The notes below the pieces were generated by a model. The model had not been told where the DNA came from. It saw only the letters and a list, made by a program, of their open reading frames with translations, and searched no databases. Positions 1-8,861 of a stretch of DNA of 51,606 nucleotides are shown here, piece by piece. Where the stretch lies: contig NZ_JARWNW010000138.1 of the NCBI RefSeq assembly GCF_029868325.1, forward strand, positions 1 through 51,606, in the 5' to 3' direction. The translations under genes and the position numbers were made by a program. The stretch's first letter is position 1; each line of letters opens with the position of its first letter. The stretch is from Nocardia carnea. Lineage in GTDB: Bacteria; Actinomycetota; Actinomycetes; Mycobacteriales; Mycobacteriaceae.

Positions 1-13
1 ACCACCCTAGTAG

Positions 14-1612
14 GTGCCTCTTCAGCGCCGTATTCATGGCAGTGCCTCCGGCCCCACCCTTTCCGACCGGCGGGGCGGCCCCGCCCCCGACGCCCGGGTG
101 GAGCGGGCCCTGCACGGGCTCGGCTTGGGTCTGGTTTCCCGGGAACGCACCGTCGCCGGGCTGTCCGGCGGCGAACAGGTCCGCCTGCGGCTGGCCGCCC
201 TGCTCGCGGCCGCACCCGAGGTACTGCTGCTGGATGAGCCGACAAATCACCTCGACGACAATGCCCTGACCTGGCTGGAGGAGCATCTGCGGACTCGGCG
301 GGGAACAACGGTGGCGGTCTCCCACGACCGAGTCTTCCTGGAGCGGGTCACCACCACCTTGCTGGAGGTCGACGCGGACCGCCGGTGCGTGATCCGCTAC
401 GGCAACGGCTACCAAGGCTTCCTGACCGAGAAGGCCGCGGCGCGGCAGCGCTGGGTTCAGGCGTATACGCAATGGCAGTCCGATACCGAGCGGCTACGCG
501 AAACCATCGCGACCACGGCGCGCCGCGTGGCCCCGGGCCGGGCGATGAAGGACAACAACAAGATGGCCTACGACCGGGCAGGCGGGCGGGTTCAGCAGTC
601 GCTGGCCGGCCGGGTCCGCAATGCCGAGGAACGGCTGCGCCGCCTCCTGGACGATCCCGTGCCGCCACCTCCGGATCCGTTGCGGTTCAGCGCGATCCCT
701 CGGACAGCTCGGGAACAGGCCACCGCGCCGGGCATGCCACCCGAGAAGGCGGACCGCAGTGCCCTCGACGGCTCATCGGACACCGGGCTCGAGCCGGCTC
801 GGATCGACGTGCCCGGCAGAACGCAGGGTGACGCGTTCGAGCCGCGAGGCGACGTCCACGAGACCAGGCACGGCGACTCGGCCGGCAAGGCGCATGGCGG
901 CGGACACGAGAAGTGCGCCGGGCCCGGTTATCCGGAGGGCTTCGGGCCCGGCAGAACACAGAACGCAGGCAACAATGCACACGCCGACGCGCCCGATAGG
1001 ACGCCGAGTATCTTCCCCGCCGGGGCATGCAGCGCGGTGCTCGATGCCACCGATATCAGCGTCGCGAACAAGCTGACGCCCACGAGTTTCGCGGTCGCGG
1101 CGGGTGAGCGTGTGCTGATCACCGGGCCGAACGGCGCCGGTAAGACCACGCTGCTCCGTGTGCTGGCCGGTGAACTCGAACCGGACAGCGGAGCGGTCAC
1201 CCGTCGCGGCCGAATCGGTTATCTCGCACAGGAACCCCGCACCGGCGATCCCGGCCGCACCCTCCTGGCCGCCTTCGCGCACGACCGCCCAGGCGTTGCC
1301 GACGAGCATGCCGAGCAACTACTCGCGCTGGGCCTGTTCACCCGCGCCCAGCTCACGACCCGAGTCGGTGAGCTGTCCACCGGCCAGCGGCAACGGCTGG
1401 CGCTGGCCCGGCTGGTCACCGAGCCCGCGGCGGCGCTGCTGCTCGACGAACCCACCAACCACCTCTCCCCCGGCCTGGTCGAAGATCTGGAGACCGCCCT
1501 GACCCACTACCCGGGTGCGCTCGTGATCGTCAGCCACGACCGGCGGCTGCGCAGCCGGTGGCACGGTGCCCACCTGACTTTGCAGGCCCCCGCACCCGCC
1601 GGTGTCTGCTGA
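14..1612 (+). CDS. ABC-F ATPase, N-terminally incomplete (ribosome-protection type)
   Basis: ABC-F proteins are soluble tandem ATPases that bind the ribosome; the resistance members dislodge antibiotics from the peptidyl transferase centre. Visible here: ABC signature LSGGE (residues about 50-54), Walker B LLLDEPTNHLD (about 71-81) and H-loop SHD (about 103) of the first domain, then Walker A GPNGAGKTT (about 371-379), signature LSTGQ and Walker B LLLDEPTNHL of the second. The first Walker A is absent: two in-frame TAG codons lie at 8-13, just before the GTG used as start. Either the gene was frameshifted or truncated, or an upstream frame carries the N-terminus beyond the window edge. The inter-domain linker (about 215-345) is unusually long and rich in Gly, Pro, His and Asp. 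The downstream Vat-type gene follows within about 50 bases, suggesting a joint resistance role. Family confident; function inferred. Confidence 0.8.
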   Translation: MPLQRRIHGSASGPTLSDRRGGPAPDARVERALHGLGLGLVSRERTVAGLSGGEQVRLRLAALLAAAPEVLLLDEPTNHLDDNALTWLEEHLRTRRGTTVAVSHDRVFLERVTTTLLEVDADRRCVIRYGNGYQGFLTEKAAARQRWVQAYTQWQSDTERLRETIATTARRVAPGRAMKDNNKMAYDRAGGRVQQSLAGRVRNAEERLRRLLDDPVPPPPDPLRFSAIPRTAREQATAPGMPPEKADRSALDGSSDTGLEPARIDVPGRTQGDAFEPRGDVHETRHGDSAGKAHGGGHEKCAGPGYPEGFGPGRTQNAGNNAHADAPDRTPSIFPAGACSAVLDATDISVANKLTPTSFAVAAGERVLITGPNGAGKTTLLRVLAGELEPDSGAVTRRGRIGYLAQEPRTGDPGRTLLAAFAHDRPGVADEHAEQLLALGLFTRAQLTTRVGELSTGQRQRLALARLVTEPAAALLLDEPTNHLSPGLVEDLETALTHYPGALVIVSHDRRLRSRWHGAHLTLQAPAPAGVC

Positions 1613-1664
1613 TCCACAGCGGACAACTCGATCCACGCCAGGCTTTCCCGAAGGAGTTTCCGCA

Positions 1665-2321
1665 TTGCCCGACCAGCCCGCCCCTGTTCCCGCCGACCCC
1701 ACCGTGCTGCACCCCATGCCCGGCCAACCGCGCGTGGTGCTGCTGAAACCACTGGTCACCTCGCCGCTGATCGAGGTCGGCGAGTTCTCCTACTACGACG
1801 ATCCCGACGACCCCACCGCCTTCGAAACCCGTAACGTCCTCTACCACTACGGACCGGAGAAACTGATCATCGGAAAATTCTGCGCCCTGGGCACCGGGGT
1901 CCGGTTCATCATGAACGGCGCCAACCACCGCATGGATGGCCCGTCGACGTTCCCGTTCCCCACCATGGGCGGCTCGTGGTCGCAGCATTTCGATCTGATC
2001 ACCGATCTGCCGGGCCGCGGGGACACCGTGGTCGGCCACGACGTCTGGTTCGGTAACGGCGCGACGGTGATGCCCGGTGTGCGGATCGGCAACGGCGCGA
2101 TCATCAGCACCGGGTCGGTGGTCACCGGCGACGTCCCCGACTACGGCATTGCCGGAGGTAATCCGGCCCGGCTGATCCGGAAACGCTTCGGCGACACCGA
2201 TATCGCCCGGCTGCTGGCGGTTGCCTGGTGGGATTGGCCGCTCGACCACCTCACCGAACATATCCGCACCGTCATGTCGGGCGATCTCGCCGGCCTCGAG
2301 GCGGCGGCACCACCGACGTGA
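1665..2321 (+). CDS. Vat-type xenobiotic (streptogramin A-like) O-acetyltransferase
   Basis: Left-handed beta-helix acetyltransferase of the Vat/CatB type, which uses acetyl-CoA to acetylate hydroxyls of antibiotics such as streptogramin A. Seen: the NGANHRMDG segment carrying the presumed catalytic His, hexapeptide repeats in the region VVGHDVWFGNGATV to IISTGSVV, and the C-terminal GGNPARLIRKRF motif usual in Vat proteins. At 218 residues it matches the family length. The start is set by AAGGAG at 1651-1656, eight bases before TTG 1665; a GTG at 1602 would overlap the ABC-F gene but has no such site. It lies directly behind the ABC-F gene, likely one transcript: one protein would protect the ribosome, the other inactivate the drug. 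Substrate is inferred; other xenobiotic acetyltransferases share these motifs. Confidence 0.85.
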   Translation: MPDQPAPVPADPTVLHPMPGQPRVVLLKPLVTSPLIEVGEFSYYDDPDDPTAFETRNVLYHYGPEKLIIGKFCALGTGVRFIMNGANHRMDGPSTFPFPTMGGSWSQHFDLITDLPGRGDTVVGHDVWFGNGATVMPGVRIGNGAIISTGSVVTGDVPDYGIAGGNPARLIRKRFGDTDIARLLAVAWWDWPLDHLTEHIRTVMSGDLAGLEAAAPPT

Positions 2322-2434
2322 GTGTCGCGGCGGTCTCCGGAGCCGAACGCGACCGCGGCGCAGGCTGCCGGTGCGAACACCTGGCTGATCGGCGAGTAGT
2401 TACCCGGGCGTCGAGTTCACGCGACTACGCTGTC

Positions 2435-3448
2435 CTACAGCATATTCGGAGTTCGAACATGCGCCGGCGCTTGCGGCCCCGCGGTCGGCTGTCCTCTGCG
2501 GTGGTGTTCTCGGGAACTTTCTGCGATCGCGACGATTTCCCCGCGCAGCGCATCCGGGGCGATCACTTCGACCTCGGGCCCGAAACCCACCAGCATGGCG
2601 GCTGCGGCCCGCAGACTGCGCACCTGCATGCTGAACACTTCCGGATCGCCGGCGGCGGGTTGCGGATCGGCGAGCATGGTGACCGATAGCGATCGCAGCA
2701 CCATCGGCAACCGCGGCCGGTGGATCCGCAGCGTGATCTCGGTGCCGGGCACACTGCGGAAGTCGTCCCGCATCTGCTCCCATACGCTGCGCAGATCCAG
2801 ATCCGGCGGCCGTTTCGCGGGTGTGCCGAGCCGGCGGACCGCGCTGATCCGGGAGATCCGGTAGCTGCGCGGGCGGTCGCGGTGGGTGGCGATGAGGTAC
2901 CACGTGGTGCCGACCTGGAGCAGCCCCCACGGGTCGACGGTCCGCTCCCCCGGAGCGGCGGCCGCCCTGGACTGATAGCGGATGCGGATCCGTTCGTCGT
3001 CCAGTACTGCCGCTTGGACCTCGGCCAGCGCGTCGAGGGTATCGGGATCGCGGTGCCAGCCGCCGGCGTCGAGGACGATCCGGTCCCGGACGTGGTCGAC
3101 CAGCCGGTGCTCGTGTTCGGGCAGCGCGGAGGCGAGTTTGCGTAGCGCAGTATTGAACGAGCCGCCGAGGCCGAGTGCCTCCGCCGTGCCTCGCCCACCG
3201 GCTACGAACAATGCCCGCGCTTCCTCGCTGGTGAGCTGTTCGACATCCGGTTCGTAACCGGGCACCAGGGCGAATCCACCGCCGCGGCCGTGCTCGGCAT
3301 AGACCGGGATACCGGCGGTCGACAGCGCGTCCATATCGCGCAGCACGGTCCGTTTGGTGACTTCCAGCCGGCGGGCCAGCTCCGCGGAGCTCATCCGCCC
3401 GTGCCGGCGCAGCAAGTGGACGATCTGAAGGAGCCGGTCCGCACGCAT
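2435..3448 (-). CDS. WYL-domain transcriptional regulator (YafY/DeoR type)
   Basis: DNA-binding regulator of 337 residues with an N-terminal winged helix-turn-helix (MRADRLLQIVHLL, SSAELARRLEVTKRTVLRDMDAL) and a WYL ligand-binding domain in the second half (GLLQVGTTWYLIA). WYL regulators sense nucleic acid or small ligands and usually control their neighbours. The ATG at 3448 begins the conserved HTH; a GTG at 3487 would add 13 residues that lie inside the palindrome 3471-3487 and is less likely. The gene is divergent from the TIGR03086 gene, and the palindrome between them is the obvious operator for autoregulation and control of that neighbour. Ligand unknown. Confidence 0.9.
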   Translation of the reverse strand: MRADRLLQIVHLLRRHGRMSSAELARRLEVTKRTVLRDMDALSTAGIPVYAEHGRGGGFALVPGYEPDVEQLTSEEARALFVAGGRGTAEALGLGGSFNTALRKLASALPEHEHRLVDHVRDRIVLDAGGWHRDPDTLDALAEVQAAVLDDERIRIRYQSRAAAAPGERTVDPWGLLQVGTTWYLIATHRDRPRSYRISRISAVRRLGTPAKRPPDLDLRSVWEQMRDDFRSVPGTEITLRIHRPRLPMVLRSLSVTMLADPQPAAGDPEVFSMQVRSLRAAAAMLVGFGPEVEVIAPDALRGEIVAIAESSREHHRRGQPTAGPQAPAHVRTPNML

Positions 3449-3470
3449 CTGTTCAGGATTCCACGAAAAG

Positions 3471-3487
3471 GTGACATGAGATGTCAC
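3471..3487. promoter_or_regulatory. Perfect 7-3-7 palindrome, probable WYL operator
   Basis: GTGACAT-GAG-ATGTCAC is a perfect inverted repeat midway between the divergent WYL regulator and the TIGR03086 gene. A dimeric HTH regulator would bind such a site. It lies 22 bases upstream of the regulator start and 23 upstream of the ATG at 3511. Confidence 0.7.
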
Positions 3488-3506
3488 CGCAGGGGTCGCA
3501 GGCTGG

Positions 3507-3518
3507 TGTCATGACACA
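3507..3518. promoter_or_regulatory. Second palindrome over the TIGR03086 start codon
   Basis: GTGTCATGACAC is a perfect 12-bp palindrome containing the ATG at 3511. Its GTGTCA/TGACAC arms resemble the GTGACAT/ATGTCAC arms of the site at 3471-3487, with centres about 33 bp (roughly three helical turns) apart. It could be a secondary operator or a translation-start hairpin. Confidence 0.45.
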
Positions 3519-4098
3519 GATTCCCGATTTCCGAGCAGATCTCGCCGCCGCCCATCAGTGGGTCGCCGGACTCATGAACGCTGTCCGGCCCGAGCAATGG
3601 GCCGCCTCCACCCCCTGCACCGATTTCGATGTCCGTGCCCTGCTGGAACATCTGTCCTGCCATCCGGCCAAGATCACGGCCACCGCCACCGGCGGGGACC
3701 CCCGGCCGCTGCCCGCCCGCGCCGATATCGACGAGAACCACCCCGGCGAGGACTACCTGAAACGGGCAACCGCCGCTCTCGACGAATGGGCCGACGATTC
3801 CCTCCTCACCCGCACGGTCACCGCCCCTTGGGGCGAAGCACCCGGCGGTCTCGCACTCGGCGGATACCTGATGGAAACCGTCGCCCACGGCTGGGATCTC
3901 GCCGTGGCCACCGGCCAGGATCCCGAAGCCGACCCCGCGCTCGTCGCCAAAGCCCAGGCCGTCGCCGACCGCGCCCTCAGCGACGCCTCCCGCGGCCCCG
4001 GCGCACCGTTCGGCCCGCGCCTCGACCCACCCGCCGAGGCCGGTCCCACCGAACGACTCGCGGCCTTCCTCGGTCGCTCCCGGCCCGCGAATCACTGA
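3511..4098 (+). CDS. TIGR03086 family metal-binding protein (DinB/mycothiol maleylpyruvate isomerase fold)
   Basis: Four-helix DinB-like protein of 195 residues. The family binds a divalent metal through spaced histidines, and some members are mycothiol-dependent isomerases or transferases. Seen: the N-terminal AHQWVAGLMNAVRPEQW and STPCTDFDVRALLEHL block, which carries a likely first metal His, and METVAHGWDLAVATGQ, which carries a second. Start: ATG 3511 gives the usual MTQIPDFRADL beginning; an upstream ATG at 3481 lies in the operator. Divergent from and probably controlled by the WYL regulator, an arrangement common in actinomycetes. Substrate cannot be read from sequence. Confidence 0.85.
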   Translation: MTQIPDFRADLAAAHQWVAGLMNAVRPEQWAASTPCTDFDVRALLEHLSCHPAKITATATGGDPRPLPARADIDENHPGEDYLKRATAALDEWADDSLLTRTVTAPWGEAPGGLALGGYLMETVAHGWDLAVATGQDPEADPALVAKAQAVADRALSDASRGPGAPFGPRLDPPAEAGPTERLAAFLGRSRPANH

Positions 4099-4258
4099 CC
4101 GTCCGCTGCGGCAGCCCGTCCACTCTCGCCGCCGACGGCGAGTGGCCGGGCCCGGCCGCCGGTCGCATTTCCCATCGGGCCACTGACCTTTTGCCGGCAG
4201 CGCGCCGCAGTCCGGCTACCGTGGAGTCGGCAAGATCGGCACGAGAAGGATGTGCACA

Positions 4259-5119
4259 GTGACACTGGTCGCTCCGGGCCCCGGTGGTCTCGATGAGGTT
4301 CTGGCCGATCTGCGGTGGCGGTTCGTCCGCCGCGAGGTGTTCGTGCTGGAGCCGGGCGGATGGCAGTTCCTGACGGGCGAGCCGAGTGCGCTCCTCGTCA
4401 CCGACGGGCTGGTCCGGGTCGAAGGCCTGGACGAGGCGGAGGACCTCGCGCCCGGGGATTTTCTGTTCGTCCCGCGGACCGGCCGTTTCGCTCTCAACGC
4501 CCTCGCGCAAGCACGGGTGCTGCGAATCGAGCTCGCGCCGGTCACCGCGGGCGGTGCCATGGACGCACTGCCGCCGCGGGTTCTGCTGACCGAGTTCCCC
4601 CGCCATGCGCCGCTGGCCGCGACGATGCTGCAGCATCTTGTCGAGGAATGCCCCGACCCGCACGGTGTGCAGGGCGACCGGGTTTCCACGTTGATCGCGT
4701 CGATGGCGATCGAAACCTGGCATGCCCGCGGCTGCGCCCCGAAGCGGTGGCTGCTGCGTGTGAACGAGCCGGGAATCGCGCGGGCGGTGGCGGCCATGCA
4801 CGCCGACCCCGGGCAGGATTGGACGGTCGAAGCGCTCGCACGTGTCGCGTTGGCGTCGAGATCCGGGTTCGCGGCCCGGTTCCAGGCGGCGACGGGCCGC
4901 ACACCGGGGCGTTATCTGACGAACCTGCGGATCGAGCGGGCGCAACGCTTCCTGGCCGAGCAGGAGATTTCGGTGAGTGCCCTGGCCAGGCAACTCGGTT
5001 ACCGGTCGGAGACCGCGTTCGGGCGGGCGTTTCGCCGGCATACGGGCCGCACGCCGTCGGAGTGGCGGCGGGCGGCCCGGGTACCGGCCGTGGAGCCGGC
5101 TAGCGCGGCGCCCGGCTGA
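4259..5119 (+). CDS. AraC-family regulator with N-terminal cupin
   Basis: 286-residue regulator: N-terminal cupin sensor (about 1-130, including the block around EDLAPGDFLFVPRTGRF) and C-terminal AraC HTH pair (DWTVEALARVALASRSGFAARF and ISVSALARQLGYRSETAFGRAFRRHTGRTPSEWRR, written here as separate stretches of the last 100 residues). This type normally regulates an adjacent efflux pump or oxidoreductase. Start: GTG 4259 is nine bases after GAGAAGG (4243-4249); ATG 4250 is abutted by that site and so less likely. Its 3' end overlaps the convergent MFS gene by 20 bp, so the two are close partners although not co-transcribed. Confidence 0.88.
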   Translation: MTLVAPGPGGLDEVLADLRWRFVRREVFVLEPGGWQFLTGEPSALLVTDGLVRVEGLDEAEDLAPGDFLFVPRTGRFALNALAQARVLRIELAPVTAGGAMDALPPRVLLTEFPRHAPLAATMLQHLVEECPDPHGVQGDRVSTLIASMAIETWHARGCAPKRWLLRVNEPGIARAVAAMHADPGQDWTVEALARVALASRSGFAARFQAATGRTPGRYLTNLRIERAQRFLAEQEISVSALARQLGYRSETAFGRAFRRHTGRTPSEWRRAARVPAVEPASAAPG

Positions 5120-6293
5120 GCGAGATCCGGATCAGGATGCCGCCGATCACCGCCGCCGCGGCGGCCAGACCGTAGGTCGCGGCGAGGCCGAGACCGTCCA
5201 CGCCACGCCCGCCGACCGCGGAGCCGAGGATGATCGCGAGCTGGAAACCGCCGACCACCAGCCCACTTCCGGCTTCCATCCGGTCGGGCAGCATCCGTGA
5301 GATCCACACCTGCACGAGGTTCAGGATGCCGCCGAACGCCGCGCCCCACAGCATGATCGCCAGGTAACCGAGGGGCGGAAAAGCACCGGAGGCGATGATC
5401 GCGATCAGGGACAGCCCGATAACGGCCGGGACCGCCGGCAGCAGCACGCTCAGCTGCCGATCGGCCAGCGCGCCGAGTACGAAATTGCCGATCAGACCAC
5501 CGATTCCGAACAGTGCGAGCAGTACCGGGATCACGGCCGGCCCGGCACCCAGCAGTTCGGCCAGCGCCGGCCGCACATAGGTGTATCCGGCGAAGTGCCC
5601 ACCGATCACGGCGACGACGCTGACCAGGCCCAGAACCACTCCCGGTGCGCGCAGTGCGCTGCCCATCGCGGACAGGCCGATTCCCGGTGTCGGGGCGATA
5701 CGCGGCAGAACCAGATGCACCGCGACCGCGGTGAGCACGGTCAGTCCCGCCGCGACCACGAAAACGACCCGCCACCCGGCGACGGTGCCGAGCAGCACCC
5801 CGAGCGGTACTCCGGCCACCGTCGCGACCGTGGTTCCGGCGTTCACGATCATCATTGCCTTGCCGAGCCGGTCCGCCGGCACCAGTTGCGACGCGATCAC
5901 CAATGCCATCGACCAGTAGCCGCCGACGGCAACGCCGAGGAGGAGCCGGGCGATCAGCAACAGGACGATATTCGGCGCCGCGGCGACCACGATGTTGGAG
6001 ACCGCGGCGGCGACGGTGAGCGCCACCAGCAGCGCGCGCCGGTCGACCCGGGGGAACAACGAACTCAGCCCGAGTGCCGCCATGAGGGCGGTCAGCGCGG
6101 TCGCGCTCACCGAGAGTCCGACGATTCCCTCGGCAACGTTCAAATCGTCGGCGAGCGTGGTCAATACGCCGGGCGGCAGAAATTCGGCGGTCACCAGGGA
6201 GAAGCTGCCGAGGAACATGATGAACAGGGCGGGCCACGCCCGCCGGGTCGATTCCGCTGTCGGCGCGCCGGGCGGCAAAGTGCTCGTTGTCAT
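5100..6293 (-). CDS. MFS drug/solute efflux transporter (DHA1, AraJ/NepI-like)
   Basis: 397-residue inner-membrane protein with about 12 hydrophobic segments and the DHA1 pattern: WPALFIMFLGSFSLVTAEFL in TM1, LGVAVGGYWSMA in TM4 and AGTTVATVAGVPLG in TM5, the antiporter motif C region. Proteins of this group export drugs, sugars or purine nucleosides using proton motive force. Its partner is the cupin-AraC regulator whose 3' end it overlaps. ATG 6293 gives a short cytoplasmic N-terminus before TM1, as expected. Substrate not predictable. Confidence 0.9.
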   Translation of the reverse strand: MTTSTLPPGAPTAESTRRAWPALFIMFLGSFSLVTAEFLPPGVLTTLADDLNVAEGIVGLSVSATALTALMAALGLSSLFPRVDRRALLVALTVAAAVSNIVVAAAPNIVLLLIARLLLGVAVGGYWSMALVIASQLVPADRLGKAMMIVNAGTTVATVAGVPLGVLLGTVAGWRVVFVVAAGLTVLTAVAVHLVLPRIAPTPGIGLSAMGSALRAPGVVLGLVSVVAVIGGHFAGYTYVRPALAELLGAGPAVIPVLLALFGIGGLIGNFVLGALADRQLSVLLPAVPAVIGLSLIAIIASGAFPPLGYLAIMLWGAAFGGILNLVQVWISRMLPDRMEAGSGLVVGGFQLAIILGSAVGGRGVDGLGLAATYGLAAAAAVIGGILIRISLSRAPR

Positions 6294-6525
6294 GCTCGAT
6301 GCAACAAGCGGTCAGCGCCGGGCACGCGACCGAAACGCCACAGCAACCGACTCGAACGCCACGGTTGCGCAGGATCCGCGGGGAGCGTCGCCTCGTACCT
6401 GCCGGTGCGGTGGATCGCCGCTTCGTCACCGACCGGCCGCTGTTACCTGGTTCCGGGCCGATCGACACGGACGGCCGGTTATGTAGGGCGCACGGGTTTT
6501 CCGTGCCGAGGCAGCGATCCAGGGC

Positions 6526-7674
6526 TCAGCCCGGCACCAAACGCCACAGGGAGGTGATTTCCTGGCGCCGTGCCTCGTGGAGTGGGTCGGCGGCGTCGGT
6601 CGCCTTCGGATGTTGTGGCGAGGTGTCGTAGCGGCCGGCGACGCGGAGGCCGGCCTCGGCGATATGGGTGCGGAGTTCGTCGCGGGCGCGCAGGCCGAGG
6701 CGTTCGGCGAGATCGGACAGGATGAGCCAGCCCTCACCGCCGGGCGTGAGGTGATCGGTGAGTTCGCGCAGGAAGCGGCGCAGCATCGCGGAGTCCTGGT
6801 CGTAGATGCCGAGTTCGAGGGTGGAGGTCGGCCGGGCGGGGAGCCACGGCGGGTTACATACGACCAGGTCGGCGCGGCCGGTGGGCCACAGGTCGGCCTC
6901 GACGACCCGCGCCCGGTCTGCGATACCGAGGCGGTGCAGGTTCGCGCGGGCACAGTGCACTGCACGCGGGTTGATATCGGTGGCCACCACCCGGGCACCG
7001 CGGCGGGCGAGGACGGCGGCGAGCACGCCGGTGCCGGTGCCGAGATCGAATACCCGTGGCGGTTCGGCACCCGGCGGTAGCGGTGCGCGGGCGACGAGGT
7101 CGATGTATTCACCGCGGACCGGCGAGAAGACGCCGTAGTCCGGGTGGATACGTGCGCCCAGCGCGGGTATGTGCACGCCCCGTAGATGCCATTGGTGGGC
7201 GCTGAGCACACCGAGTAGTTCCGGTAGCGATACGCAGATCCGTTCGGTGCCACCGGCGGCCGGGCCGTCCGGGGCGGTGCCATAGGCGTGCTCGCAGGCC
7301 GCCCGCACATCCGGCGCCCGGCGCAGCCCGAGCTCATATCCGGGTTCCAGTACCACCAGCACTCTGCCGAGCAGTTCGGCGCGCGCCGCTCGTTCGACGC
7401 GTTGGCGCTCGAAGAGCGAGGCCGGATCACTTCCGGTCACCGCGGCGCGCGGACTCCGTTGCCGGCGACGTTCCAGAGCCCGGATGAGCTGGCGGGCATT
7501 GTGGAAATCACCCCGCCACAACAGCCCTGTTCCGGCCTTGGCGAGGCGATGCGCGGCGTTCGCCGTGGTGCTGTCATCGATGACGATGAATCGGGCGGGT
7601 GCCGGGGACGCGTTCTCGGAATGCCAGCGTGCCGAGAACATCGACTCGTTTTCTGTCCAGCCGATGGTGATCAT
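6526..7674 (-). CDS. Class I SAM-dependent methyltransferase with NPPW motif
   Basis: 382-residue protein. The C-terminal half has a Rossmann methyltransferase domain: motif [20 protein letters not shown], the ATDINPRAV acidic strand, and VVCNPPWLP, the (N/D)PPY-like motif of enzymes that methylate planar amide or amino nitrogens (PrmC/HemK and N6-adenine types). The N-terminal 150 residues are not recognised and may be a substrate-recognition domain. Start ATG 7674 is set by AGGAG six bases upstream. The gene stands alone between two minus-strand/plus-strand modules; the 256 bases upstream of it (7675-7930) show no convincing gene. Target could be protein glutamine, rRNA/DNA or a small molecule. 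Confidence 0.85.
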   Translation of the reverse strand: MITIGWTENESMFSARWHSENASPAPARFIVIDDSTTANAAHRLAKAGTGLLWRGDFHNARQLIRALERRRQRSPRAAVTGSDPASLFERQRVERAARAELLGRVLVVLEPGYELGLRRAPDVRAACEHAYGTAPDGPAAGGTERICVSLPELLGVLSAHQWHLRGVHIPALGARIHPDYGVFSPVRGEYIDLVARAPLPPGAEPPRVFDLGTGTGVLAAVLARRGARVVATDINPRAVHCARANLHRLGIADRARVVEADLWPTGRADLVVCNPPWLPARPTSTLELGIYDQDSAMLRRFLRELTDHLTPGGEGWLILSDLAERLGLRARDELRTHIAEAGLRVAGRYDTSPQHPKATDAADPLHEARRQEITSLWRLVPG

Positions 7675-7930
7675 GTCGTACTCCTGGGGAAACGAAGGTG
7701 CCTCGGGTCGGCATCGCTTCGATGCAGGAATACGGCAGGAACTATCCGGCGGCGGCTGTACGGACCGGGCAGAGCGCACCCCGTATCGAAGCGCGGGGAC
7801 AGTTGTCGCCCAGCACCATGCCCATGACCACGGTCGATTCCCTCCGTTGTGTACCCCCATCCTCGCACGCGCATCGATCCGCGACTCGACCGCGTGCGAT
7901 GCCCGCGACCAGGACGCAGGGGTCCCCGGG

Positions 7931-8791
7931 TTACAGAAGGCCCGTTGCCTCCGGGCGCAGGGCGGTGTCGAGAAAGCGGCGGGTGGAGCGGGACTGCGCC
8001 GGCGTGCGACGCCAACCGAGATACACCGGGGAATCGGGGATATCCGGCAGCTCCCGGTAGACCACGCCCGGGTGGGGTGCGCGGTGCACGGCGATGGCAG
8101 GCACCGCACCGATACCGCGTCCCGCGCTGACGAGTTCCAGCCATTCGTCGAAATTCCGGCAGGTGACGATTTCCCGCCCGGGGTGCGGCTCGGCCCAGCT
8201 GTCTGGTGTGGTGGTCCCGGACCGCGGGTTGACGATCAGAGGCTGGGCCGCGAGCTCGGACCAGCGGAGGCCGGGGCGGGCGGCGAGCGGCGAATCCGCG
8301 GCGACTGCCAGGACGCGGCGTTCGGTGCCGATGCGCTGCCAGGTGATGGTGTCGCTGCCGTTGCGGGTGTTGCGGACGAGCGCGATATCGAGGTGACCGC
8401 GGGCGAGGTCCCCGACGGGGTCGTCGGTGCGGTGGATGGCGAGGCGACCGCCGAGTTCTTCCCAGGCGGCGCGCACCCGGCCGAACCATTCGGAGGGCAG
8501 TAGCCAGGCGAAGCCGAGGCGTATTTCGGCGCGGCCGCGCATATCGGCCTCGAGTTCGGTGAGGTCGGTGAGAATGCGCTCGGCTCGGGTGCGTAACTCA
8601 CGACCGTCGTCGGTCAGTTCCAGGCGGCGGGTACCGCGGTTGACGAGGGTGGTGCCGAGGATCCGTTCGAGGTCTTGCACGGTGCGGGTGAGCGACGGCT
8701 GGGTGAGATGCAGCCGGGCGGCGGCGCCGGTGTAGGTGCCTTCCTCGCACAGCGCGACGAACGCGGCGAGGTGCCGCACCTGCAACTCCAT
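7931..8791 (-). CDS. LysR-family transcriptional regulator
   Basis: 286 residues: winged HTH at the N-terminus ([20 protein letters not shown], then [26 protein letters not shown] split over residues 20-46) and a periplasmic-binding-like effector domain. The start at 8791 begins exactly at the LysR HTH. It is divergent from the YbfB-type MFS gene with 70 bp between them, the classic arrangement for a LysR regulator and its target. The start codon overlaps an ATAC-N7-GTAT dyad that is a likely binding site. Confidence 0.92.
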   Translation of the reverse strand: MELQVRHLAAFVALCEEGTYTGAAARLHLTQPSLTRTVQDLERILGTTLVNRGTRRLELTDDGRELRTRAERILTDLTELEADMRGRAEIRLGFAWLLPSEWFGRVRAAWEELGGRLAIHRTDDPVGDLARGHLDIALVRNTRNGSDTITWQRIGTERRVLAVAADSPLAARPGLRWSELAAQPLIVNPRSGTTTPDSWAEPHPGREIVTCRNFDEWLELVSAGRGIGAVPAIAVHRAPHPGVVYRELPDIPDSPVYLGWRRTPAQSRSTRRFLDTALRPEATGLL

Positions 8792-8804
8792 ACGTTCAGC
8801 GTAT
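8790..8804. promoter_or_regulatory. ATAC-N7-GTAT dyad, candidate LysR box
   Basis: ATACGTTCAGCGTAT fits the T-N11-A type of LysR recognition site. It covers the LysR start codon and lies about 58 bp upstream of the divergent transporter, compatible with autorepression and activation of the neighbour. Confidence 0.5.
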
Positions 8805-8861
8805 ACCTCATGATCAACCGGCATTTCCACGTACTTCCGCGACCTCGTAGCGTGGTGGGAC

